Positions 1-9,110 of a stretch of 30,736 nucleotides of DNA are shown in pieces (the first letter of the stretch is position 1; each line of letters begins with the position of its first letter). The translations under genes and the position numbers were made by a program. The DNA comes from Mesotaenium endlicherianum. Its lineage: Eukaryota > Streptophyta > Zygnematophyceae > Zygnematales > Mesotaeniaceae. Below the pieces are notes generated by a model. It saw only the letters and a program-made list of their open reading frames with translations. It searched no databases and had not been told where the DNA came from. The DNA is taken from positions 101,521 to 132,256 of the forward strand of contig WELA01003918.1 in NCBI GenBank assembly GCA_009602735.1. The letters run 5' to 3'.

Positions 1-372
1 CTCTACCCAAAAGTCCCCCTTCTCCCCCTCCCCTCCTCCCCCCCTCTCGCACTCTCTCCCTCTTCCTCACACACACTCACACGCACTCTCTCTCTTAGAA
101 GTGCCTGTGCCTGTGCCTGTGCCTTTTTTTTGTTGCTGCAAGTGTGAGTGTTCGTGCTCGCGCTAGTGCCTTTATGCCCTGCGTGGCCGCATGTGGGCGC
201 GCCTCGTCTGTTTGCGCATGTTGTGCATGTGTGCGTGTATGCTCTCCGGGAAGTTGTTGTTTTGAGTGACTCACATGTGGATGGTGGCCGTTTGCGGGGC
301 TGCGGGGCGGTGCCTGTGTATATGTGTGTGCGTGTGCCTGTACGGATCTGCCGGCGGCTGCGGCTGGAGCAG
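1..372. other. Probable intron or upstream part of the FNDC3-like gene, no exon recognised
   Basis: The stretch begins with C/T-rich and CA/TG-rich low-complexity DNA and ends in a plausible acceptor (ag at 371-372) that opens into a recognisable FN3 strand. I see no FN3-like reading in it. The long reading frames on the opposite strand are rich in Arg, Thr and His and come from CA/GT repeats, so I treat this as intron. The gene's 5' end lies outside the window. Confidence 0.4.
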
Positions 373-3300
373 GCACGGACTACCGGGTGCGCGCAGCGGC
401 TGTCAACGCCATGGGCCGCAGCCCCTACTCCCCCCACTGTACGTGCTCAACGCTCCCCCTGCCCTCTCCCCTTCCCGTCCCTTCCCGCCTTTCCACACTG
501 CCCCCCCTGGTCCCCCCAGATACAACTTTTTCTTTCCTCCTTTCCTCCTTCCCAGTTGCTTCCCCTTTACACAGGAAGAGCCTTTTCGAGGTGCAGCAGT
601 TGGATGGATGTTGGCTGAGTGACTCCTCTGGCAGGGGGGCACGGGGCACGGGTGTGGCGGTAGCGGGCGTTTGGGCGGGCGATTGGATGGACAGCTGCAG
701 TTACGGGCGGGGGCCGGTGCTGCTGCCCCTTCTTGTGCGTCCTTTCTTCTGCTGCCTTTGTTTGCTGGCCGGCAGGCTGACTGGCCGGCGGGCTGTGTGG
801 TGCGGCGACAGGTGTCGTGCGGACGCAGCCGGGGGTGCCGGACCAGCCACCTGCGCCAGGCATGGTGGAGAGCCACCAGACGTGGCTGCACTGCTGCTGG
901 AGCGCGCCCCCCCACACGGGCGGCGCCCCAATCGCTGCGTATCGCCTCGAGGTTGGCCCCCCCACCTCTCCCCTTCAGCAGTGGTTGTGCGTCTTTCCCT
1001 CCCTGTGCCTGCCGGTGTTTTGTACGCATGCTTGCACTCTGCCAGGTTCCTGAGATATCCTCTCCTCCCCAGGAACTGTCCAGGCTTCACATGCTGACGC
1101 GCGTGTGCGCACCTTCCCGGCCAGGAAGCCAGCTCGCGGGCCAGGCCGCACGAGATTTTTAATAGCGCAAGGCGTGAGCAAGCGAGAGCCCTGCTCCCCC
1201 ACGTGCCAATCTCACACTCTCACACTCAAGTCGGGCTCTTCCTGCCGGTGGGCGAGGGTTGCAGATGCAGCAGATGAAGCTCAGGGAGGGCGCGGGAGGG
1301 GGGGAGGGGGCCGATGCTGTCAGGAGAGGAGGGGGAGGAGGATCAGCGGCGGCGGTGGCTGCGGCAGCAGCCGCTGGTGGGACGGGACAGCTGGCAGCCT
1401 CTGACGCCGGCGTGCTGGTGGCCGCTGACAGCAGCCGGGGATTTGCTGCCGTGTACACGGGGACGGCGCTGTCGGCGCGCGTGACGAAGCTGACACCTGG
1501 AACGTGCTACGGCTTCCGGCTGCAGGCTGTGAACCATCTGGGCAGCAGCCCCTGGAGTGGTGCGTGGTCGCTGCCACCGCCGCTGCTGCCCCTGCTGCCC
1601 ATGCTGCTGCTAGTGCCGCTGCTGATTCTTGCGTCGGCACCCTCCTCTGCTGCTGCAGCCAATTTAATGTCTCTGCTTGTGCTACCCCTCTGATTTTTCT
1701 GCTCCTCTTTAAAGATGCAGCTGCTATGCGCGTCCTCTGATTGTCCCCTATAGAGGGCAATACGTTTGTGTACACTTGATATATGTGTACATTTTTTTGT
1801 ATGTAAATACATACATATGTATATACACATCTGTATGAATGTGTCTATATTTGTATATGTAAATATATTTGTGTACATGTGTACATATATGCATGTATTT
1901 ATTTCAAGCTGTGCAGAGGGCCATTGCTGAGGGCCATTAGAGATTGGAACCTCAGGTCCAGCATCAGCGGGCACGGCGACTGCCAAACGCCAGAAAGAGC
2001 GCAGGAAGATAGCCAGGATCAGATAGAAGAAGAGGGAGAGGGAGAGAGAGAGAGACAAAGACATGGGCTCATGCCCCCAATGTCATCCGAGTGCAGATGT
2101 GGCAGCCATGGAGACGCAGGCGGCGCCGCCCGCAGCGCCTGACGCGCCCCTGCTTGCGTTTGCCACCACCGCCACATCGGTCCCCCTGCGGTGCGTCTCC
2201 CCTAAGGGGGTGCCCTTGCCCGGCTCACCACCGGCAGCAACAGCTGCCCTGGTCCCCTATCTATGCTCTTGCCCACTCGCTTGGGGAGAGCGTGCCCGCC
2301 TGCCCGCCTGCCTGTCTGCTGGTCTGACTGGTCCCCTGCCTGTCTCTATCACTGTTCATCGGTCTGTCTGTCTGCCTGCCAGTCTGGCCGTGTGTTTGTC
2401 CATCCGTCTGTCTTGTCTTTCTGTGTGCATCTCTGCCTGCTCAAGTGCCCGTGCAGGGTAATCCCTGCTGCCTGCGGCAACGGAGCTATGTCGTGTCAGG
2501 AGTGCTCGAGGGTGAGGACTGCTGCTGCTGCTGCTTCGAGTTGTTATGTGTTCCGCTCCATTAAGCCAGAGCTGAGCCTCCCTCTGCCCCCCCNGCCCTC
2601 TCCCTCTCCCTCTCCCTCTCCCTTTTTCTCCCCCTGTCCCTCCCCTCTCGCTCCCCTTCCCCTTCCCATCCCTTCATAAGATGCCACAGCTGTGATGCAC
2701 CTGCCAGCACTAAAGGGGCTTTGGATGCTTCCACTTGTCGCTTACACGGCGGGCCTGATAGCGGGCTACTGCAGAAGCGGAGAGGACCTCCTTTCTTTCA
2801 GGATGACAATGTGTACCTTGCTGGTGTGCGCACTAGGCCACCTGGCAGGGCTGTTGTAAGTGCATAGGAGCAGAGGAGAGGGAGCACTGGCCATGCCTGA
2901 GGCACTCTGGTGTCCTCAGCTTGCCTTTTTGGGTACGCGCACATCTCTATGTGCGGCTTGGTGCATGGGAGTTTCTCTCTGATTTTCTGCTGCTGCTGGG
3001 TGGGCGGGTGCGTGGGTGGTTGTCGGTGGTGGTGTCCTCGGGGCTGCTGCGTGCGGGGGGGCAGAGGCAGTGCCGCTGGTGAGGCTGGGCTCGGGCCGCA
3101 GCGGCGGCAGCGGCAGCGCGAGCGGCGGTGGCGGCGCCTGGGACGAGCCGCTGCACCACCACCACCACCACCACCGCGGCAAGCTGGAGGTTGTCCAGGC
3201 GGCGCACTCGGCCGGCGTGTCGTCGTCGGAGGACCCCTCCAGCGGCTCGCTCCCGTCGTTGAGCGGGACGGCGGCCACGGACGGCGACGGGGAGCTTCTG

Positions 3301-6300
3301 CTGCTGGCAATGGCGGCGGCGGGGGCGTCGGGGGGCGCGCGCTTTGTCCAGGGGGCGGGCGGCNCCCATGAACAACACAAGCATAGCTGGAAGCAGTGAG
3401 AGGAACCAGCAGGACACAGACTTACAGCTAGAAGAACCAGGCCCCTCCCTTCCCCCAGCAGTAGAGGTGGAGGGGGATAGAGTGGTCAGGGAGATAGAGG
3501 TTTTCCTGACCCCAAGACTGGACCCTGAGACTGGGGTAAGGTCCTCCATGGCCTCCGAGCTTCTGCCTGCAACTGAAAAGCTTCTGATGCCCACTCGTCA
3601 TACTGTTCATTGCACAGATATGCGTCTGGGAACCATCAGCTGGACCGCGTCTCTTTAGCCAGGCAGGCAGGCAGGCACACTCTGTTGGCGAGCTGTGGTG
3701 TAGCAGTCACCAATGAATGTCAATTTCCAACCTAACCTCCTCCAAGACTTCCTCTGAACCCATACCTTGAGGGCACGCATGATGTCCCTTGCCAGACTTC
3801 CCAGAGAAGTGACTAATGCCCAACAGAGCGACGGCAGGGGGACGTTGCTTCTCTTCGGAGGAGCTTTTCAGGGGCGTCTTCATGGGGGGGATGGGTTGGA
3901 GGGGGCGGGCGGCGGCGGCGACGGCTGGCGCGACGGGGGGGGCAGCGAGAGCAGCAGCGTGTACGCGGCGACACCTGGCAGCCCTCGGGCCATGGTGTAT
4001 GAGGATGTGTACCAGGGGCCGGCGCTGGCGCACACCGTCATGCGCTTGGCGCCCAACACCGCCTACGCCTTCCGCCTGCAGGTGGGTCGCAGGGGCAGGC
4101 CTTGGAGGCTTAGGCTTAGGCTTAGGATAAGTGGTCAGGAAGGGGGGGGCGCTGGGTGTCAGGTTTCGGGCTCGGGTAGGTCAGCCCCCCCCCCCGGGCC
4201 CCCTCTTCCAGCCAGGGTACTGCCTTTTGAGTGCCAAGCATATGGGTGGGCTTGTGTGAGGCGGGTCCATCCACCTTGTGATACATCCCTCTTCCCCTTC
4301 CTTCCTCCCTTCTTCCCTCCCTCCCTCCCTCCCTCCCTCCAGTGGGCTGGAATCTGAGATACGGCTAGGTCTTCAGCCCGCCCGTCATCTCTAGCTCCTT
4401 CGGCTTGCATGCCGGAGGGCCGCTCCTTGTGGGAGGACACCCTCATGTCTTTCCACTCGGTTCTGCCCCTCGTCTTTGGTACTAGACCCCTGCTGCTGCT
4501 GCTGCTGCCACCTGGCAGCAGTGGTGGCCCCCCTCCAGAGAGCGCACATGCCGGGCCCTGCCAGGCATTTTTACTGGGTACAGCCTCTCCCATAGTCAGT
4601 AGCTTGTGACCCCTCCACACGGTCGGGATGGGTGGACTGGGAGAAGGAGGCACTGATGATGTGTGTGTGCGTGCGTGCCTGCCGTGCCTGCATGCGTGCG
4701 TGTGGGTGGATGGGCGGGATTGTGGGACGGTTGCGGTGGTGGCACAGGCGCTAAACCAGGTGGGGGCGGGGCCCTTCAGCCGCGCGCTGTGCGTGACCAC
4801 GGCGGCGGACGTGCCGGCGGCGCCATCTGCGCTCATTGCTGTGGCCTCGGGGCCGTCGTCCGTGCATCTGCAGTGGGAGGTATGGCCTCTCTTCCCTTCC
4901 TGTTCACCCCCCCACCCCTCAATCCCTCTTCCTCTCCGTCTCTCCCTCCGCCACTCCCCCCCGGCCAACCTCCCTCCCTCTACCTGTGTGTGTGCGTGCG
5001 TGCGTGCGTGTGTGTGTGTGTGGGTGGGTGGGTGTGGGTGCTGCCGCCTCCACACCCTGCTGCTGTGGTGTCACAGAAAGTCAACAAGTGCCCCCTTCTC
5101 CCCGCATGCCCTTCTTCAGTAATTGCTCAGTCACTTTCCCATGGCGCCCTCCCTTCATCGAGAACAAACTATGTATATGGCTGCCGCTTGCGCAAACTGC
5201 CGTGTTTTTCTATGTGACTGAGAGCGGGAGGGGGAACTGCGAGTGGGTGGGACGCGCGTGCAGGCGCCAGAGAGGGAGAACGGGAGCGAGGTGAGAGCTT
5301 ACATGGTGCAGATGCTGCGCGCGGGCCCCGCTTCGCTGCCCCTGGCCTACCTCAGGAACGGGCTCAGCAGCGCCAGCAGCCTGGGCCACCAGGCGTCGCC
5401 GGAGGGCGTCCACATCGCCAGGAACAGCAGCATGCAGGAGGTGACGACAGCTGGCACCTCCGGAGGGCGGCAGGTGGCAACCAGGTGTGCCAGTGCGAAC
5501 GAAATGCTCTGGGGGTTGGGATCTGCCTCTCCTCCTTACAGTATGAGCCAAAGCGGCAGCAACAGCAGCCTAGCCAGCTTTCCGCCGTCCGCCATGTCAC
5601 CGCCCGCGCCGCAGGCGGCCGGCGGCGGCAAGCCAGGTGGTGCGCCTGGGAAGGCCGGCAGGAAGAAGAGGTTAAATGGGGCGAGGAGCGCGAGCATGAC
5701 CAACGTGCCCTCGGCGGCCAGTGCGGCGGCGCCAGGTGGCGGCCTCATCCGGTCGTCGTCGGTGCCGTCGGATGCGTGGGAGGATGTCTATTGTGGCCCT
5801 GCACTAGAGTGAGCTCGCTCCCCTTCATTGCTGGCCCCCTTGCCACGAACACGCGCATGCTTCTCTTTTGCTTCACGTATTCCTCCTTGTGTGAGCACGT
5901 ATAGTGTGTGTGCATGTGGCGTGTTCTGTCTATGGGTGCCTGTGTGTGTATTTTATGCTGACAGCTCCCGCTGTGAGGGTCTGTTACTCTCTGCGGACTG
6001 TTTTTGGAAACACGGCGCACAGGCCAACATGCGGCCCTCGATGCGGGTGCAGAGCCGTGCGCATTTGCATTTCACCGTCTGGTGTCGGGTCTTGGGGAGC
6101 AAGGCCAGGAGCCTCATGCTCCCTTGCCCCTGACCCCCTCCCTGTCACGCTTTCTCTCCCCCTCTCATTCTCGCTCCCTCCCCCCCTTTGCAAGTAGTCT
6201 GACATGCTGCAGAAAGCCTCCAAAGCAGTACGAACCTGCACGCATGTACACACGCGTGAACACACACACACACGCACTCACACACACGCGCACACACCAC

Positions 6301-6685
6301 GCAGAGGGAGAGGGAGAGGGAGAGGGAGTTGCCCCCACTCGGGCTCCTACTCTGAGAGTGACCCTCGCTCCCTGGCCTTCTATCGTATGACGCGGCAGGT
6401 GCGAGGTGGCAGGCCTGGACAGCGGGTGCCGCTACTTCTTCCGCGTGATGGCGCGCAACGCGGTCGGCGCGTCCGCCTGCTGCCCCAAAGTGGTGGCGGC
6501 CACGGCGCCCGGCCCCCCGCCCACGCCCGCCGCGCCCCTCGTAGTGGCTACCACCTCCACCACGGCGCTTCTTCACTGGGCCGCAGCAGCGGCGTCGGTG
6601 GCGGCGATGGCTCCTGCCGACTTGGCAGCCCAGCCTTCGCTCCAGAGGAGGTGTGTGCGTGCGTGTGTGTAGGTGTATGTGCGTG

Positions 6686-6752
<67 letters not shown>

Positions 6753-6864
6753 CTGGTAGCTGGCACATAGACGTCCGTGTATGCGCATGGAAGGAATGGA
6801 AGTATTTCGTGAACGTGGGGCTCTACCTTGTGATACATCCGCATTGCGCACCAGTGTTGCTCTC

Positions 6865-6915
<51 letters not shown>

Positions 6916-9110
6916 TATGACGTGTGCGGGGGCGAATGGCTGCCCTTGCGTGTTCCAGCAGTCAGCCTCCGGCCCATGCTGACAAAGGAAAGAGCCCTTT
7001 GCGTTGCGTTATCCTCTTTCCGGGGGGGGTGCCCATTTGTTCTGGGTGCGGGGGTATGATGCAGCTTTCACCTGCTGGTGGACGACGGCGAGGGTGGCCC
7101 CGACCACCAGGTACCATAGAAGCCCCCCCTCTCTTCTGCAGCGTGTGCTCTCCACCTGCCAGCTGTCCGCCTGCCCCATTGCCAGCTGTCCGTCTACCTT
7201 TTCGTGTGGGTCAGGGCCTCACTCTGACGCAGCGACGCTCCTCCCTGCCTGTCGGAACCCTTCTCAGCATGCTTTTTCTCGTGGCCCTTATAGCCATGGC
7301 GGCTCTCTTGGGCGTGGCTGTGAGGTGTCGTGTCATCTGCCGGGCAAGACTGGCCTGGGCCGGGGAGTGGGTCCCTTCTCTTGCCCTTCTTCTGTCTTCT
7401 GTCGTCTGTCTCCGGTCTTCGATGGAAGAAATGGAGGACAACACTGAGTGGGATTGTGATGGTGCCTGTGCGGGATGTGTGGCGCCGCCTCAGGCGTACG
7501 AGGGGCCCGCGCTGAGCTTCACGCTGCAACACCTGGCGCCCGGCCGAGTGTACAGATGCCGCCTGCAAGTAAGCCCCCCACCCTCTTCCTCCTTGACCTC
7601 CCTCTCCTCCCCCCCCCTCCCCCCGCTTGACGTCACGCAGTCCGCTGCATGCTGGCTGCGTTGCATGCGGTCTCTCGCCTTAACTTTCAGCCCCTTCGTT
7701 GCAAGCCCTAGCTCAGGCAGCGCGAGGTGCCGCCAGGTGTGCTGTCTTGGCGGCCTTGGGCCGATCTCAGCCGTGGCCCGCCTCCTGCACGCGTCATCCC
7801 AACAGATGTGAGCAAAGCGGAGAGCGAAGCAGAGCGCGGGCGTTTGCTTAGCTCTTCTTGCCACCTGGCTGGTCTGGTGCATTGGCAGGTGGCGAGCGCG
7901 GAAGGCGTGAGTGCACCGTCAGCGCCGTGCATCGTCTCGCCGCCCAAGCCACCACCCCTCTCCACGCCCGCGCTCCATGTGGCGCTCCGCGGCACTGCTT
8001 CCGCCTCCCTGGAGTGGGGGCCGGCCCTCAGCCACGCCAGCCACAGTGGCAGCCATGGCCAAAGCAGCCACGCCGAGAGCAGACGTGCAAGCTCGCAACC
8101 GGGAGGGAGAAGCGGCCGAGGCAGCACCGCCGGCGGCAGCGGGGCAGGGAGACCGCCAGCAGCAGCAGCAGCAGCAGCAGCAGGTGGAGGAGGAGGAGGA
8201 AGCTCAGTTACATCCATGGCTGATGCCGGCCCGGGCAGCAGCAGGCAGAGGAGGGGGACGGGTGAGCCTCGACAGAGCACCGGCGATGCTGGCAGCAGCG
8301 GCTGGGAGAACGCGCAAGGGGGGGGATACTTGCACGATGTGATGTTTCGCCTGGAGATGGAGGAGGCGCCCCCGGGGGCTCCGGGCAGGTCGGCGGCGGC
8401 GGGTGGGGCGAGAAGCGCTAGCGCGAGCACAAGTGGCGGCAGCACGTTCAGGGTCATCTACGAGGGACCCCTCTCCCGGTAAATGCACCGCCCCCCCCAG
8501 CCCCTCCCTCCTTTTTTTTGCAGTGTTGCCCGGCCTTGCTACCTTCTGCTGCCTTGCACCCGGCCTCGGGTTTGTTGGCATGGGGGAAAGCAAGCACCTC
8601 TGTCTTCCCGTGTGCGTGGGGGTGCTGCTGCTGCGCCTGCTGTCATCTGAGAGGCACGTCTTCCCAATTTTTTGGGGGCTGTTGCCTGCTGCTCTCCTGC
8701 TATGGGAAAGGACAGAGTGCCCTGACGCCCCGTGTGTGATACCGCGTGCATGTTGCAGGTACGAGGCTGGGCCGCTGCCAGCTGGACGTGCGTACAAGTT
8801 CAGGGTGCGGGCTGAAGGCTCGCCGGAACTGGGCGGCAACAGCGCCTGGAGCAACACCGAGACACTGCTCGTCGCAGCGCCACCTGGTGGCACATGGCGC
8901 GGCGTGACAGCTGTTGTGTCAGGGGTGCAAGGGGGTGTGGCCGCTGCTAACGGCAGCGTGTTGGCGTGGACCCGCGGCGCTGCGACGTCCAGCCTGGCGC
9001 TCTGCCGCCGCCACCTGGCACTCAGCAACAACCTCTCCTTCCGGCGGGCCCTGGCCGTGGGCGGCACAGTGTGCACCATCGCCGTCGCTTTCGCCACGAT
9101 GTCTGTCTGA
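373..9110 (+). CDS. FNDC3-like fibronectin type III repeat protein, 3' part of the gene (5' end off the window)
   Basis: Proposed exons: 373-438, 812-951, 1265-1559, 2097-2190, 2457-2511 (weak), about 3065-3363 (weak), 3872-4081, 4748-4879, 5264-5808, 6399-6650, 7065-7110, 7494-7568, 7889-8478, 8759-9110 (TGA). Phases agree from 373 to 2511 and from 3872 to the stop; the links into and out of 3065-3363 are unresolved. Five or six FN3 domains are visible by the repeated signatures W-x-x-P, Y-x-L-E, V-Y-x-G-P-A-L, L-x-P-x-T-x-Y-x-F-R-L-Q-A-x-N and G-x-x-P-F-S. The order of these motifs and the G-P-G/V-P-x-x-P linkers resemble animal FNDC3A/B, which are tail-anchored membrane proteins. Here the last 20 or so residues are Ala/Val-rich and mildly hydrophobic, so tail anchoring is possible but weak. 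Several domains carry long Gly/Ser/Ala insertions. The function in this organism is unknown. Confidence 0.72.
2594..2594. other. Scaffold join (single n) in C-rich repeat
   Basis: A lone n sits in a CCCTCT-type low-complexity run inside an intron of the FNDC3-like gene. Together with the n at 3364 it bounds a contig of only about 770 bp, so the placement of that piece rests on scaffolding. Confidence 0.7.
3065..3363 (+). CDS. Uncertain low-complexity exon of the FNDC3-like gene, cut by a scaffold join
   Basis: In the frame with codon starts at 3067, 3070 and so on, the stretch reads a Gly/Ser-rich segment, seven consecutive His from a CAC repeat (about 3154-3174), a Ser-Ser-Ser-Glu-Asp acidic patch, and then A-R-F-V-Q-G-A-G. 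That last piece resembles the V-Y-x-G-P strand of the neighbouring FN3 domains. A gcag acceptor is available at 3063-3064. The phase does not match the preceding candidate exon, and no donor is visible before the n at 3364. The exon therefore appears truncated by the join, and the second half of this FN3 domain is missing. Other frames are also open here because of the high GC content. Confidence 0.35.
3364..3364. other. Scaffold join (single n) inside the FNDC3-like locus
   Basis: Sequence character changes abruptly at this n. Before it is a GC-rich FN3 insertion exon; immediately after it an ATG opens an unrelated RPC5-like reading frame. The end of one FN3 domain and the start of the next are both absent here, which suggests lost or misjoined sequence. 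Confidence 0.7.
3368..3535 (+). pseudogene. Orphan N-terminal exon like RNA polymerase III subunit RPC5
   Basis: An ATG at 3368 opens a 56-residue frame that ends at a good donor (gtaagg at 3536). Its last 20 or so residues contain V-V-R-E-I-E-V-F-L-T-P followed by L-D-P-E-T-G. This closely matches the conserved start of RPC5/POLR3E-type subunits of RNA polymerase III, especially plant ones, where V-V-R-E-I-D-V-F precedes a Q-Y-P-L-R-P motif. No continuation with that motif is seen downstream before FN3 coding resumes at 3872. It is either a displaced gene fragment in an intron, the first exon of a gene scrambled by the join four bases upstream, or a chance resemblance. I typed it as a pseudogene because only one exon is present; a true first exon cannot be excluded. 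Confidence 0.5.
4295..4341. repeat. CCCT-type pyrimidine repeat in FNDC3-like intron
   Basis: The run of ccct tetranucleotides lies within the intron between the exons ending at 4081 and starting at 4748. It is intron low-complexity DNA. Confidence 0.7.
6651..6751. repeat. TG dinucleotide microsatellite in FNDC3-like intron
   Basis: A pure (TG)n tract of about 60 bp (about 6691-6751) follows a degenerate gtgc/gtgt segment that starts right at the donor of the exon ending at 6650. Translations of it as poly-Val/Cys or poly-Thr/His are spurious. Confidence 0.9.
6867..6904. repeat. CT dinucleotide microsatellite in FNDC3-like intron
   Basis: A pure (CT)n tract of about 38 bp is followed by a short (CA)n stretch. 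It lies in the same intron as the TG tract. Confidence 0.9.

Noticed and set aside
1507..2064. 185-codon minus-strand frame
   Set aside because: Its reading includes Ser-Leu runs from a GA repeat and lies opposite an FN3 exon with correct splice phase.
3154..3174. Seven-His run, possible metal-binding motif or vector tag
   Set aside because: It is a CAC microsatellite in a low-complexity exon of uncertain splicing, with no vector sequence around it.
4108..4130. Three ttaggc-like hexamers resembling a telomere repeat
   Set aside because: Only three imperfect units just inside an intron; far too short for an interstitial telomere.
4159..5055. Long minus-strand frame (298 codons) opposite the FNDC3-like gene
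   Set aside because: It overlaps FN3 exons and CA-type repeats, its product is low-complexity (His/Thr runs), and it results from high GC and simple repeats.
6145..6916. Minus-strand frames with long Thr-His repeats
   Set aside because: They are translations of the (TG)n and (CT)n microsatellites in an intron.
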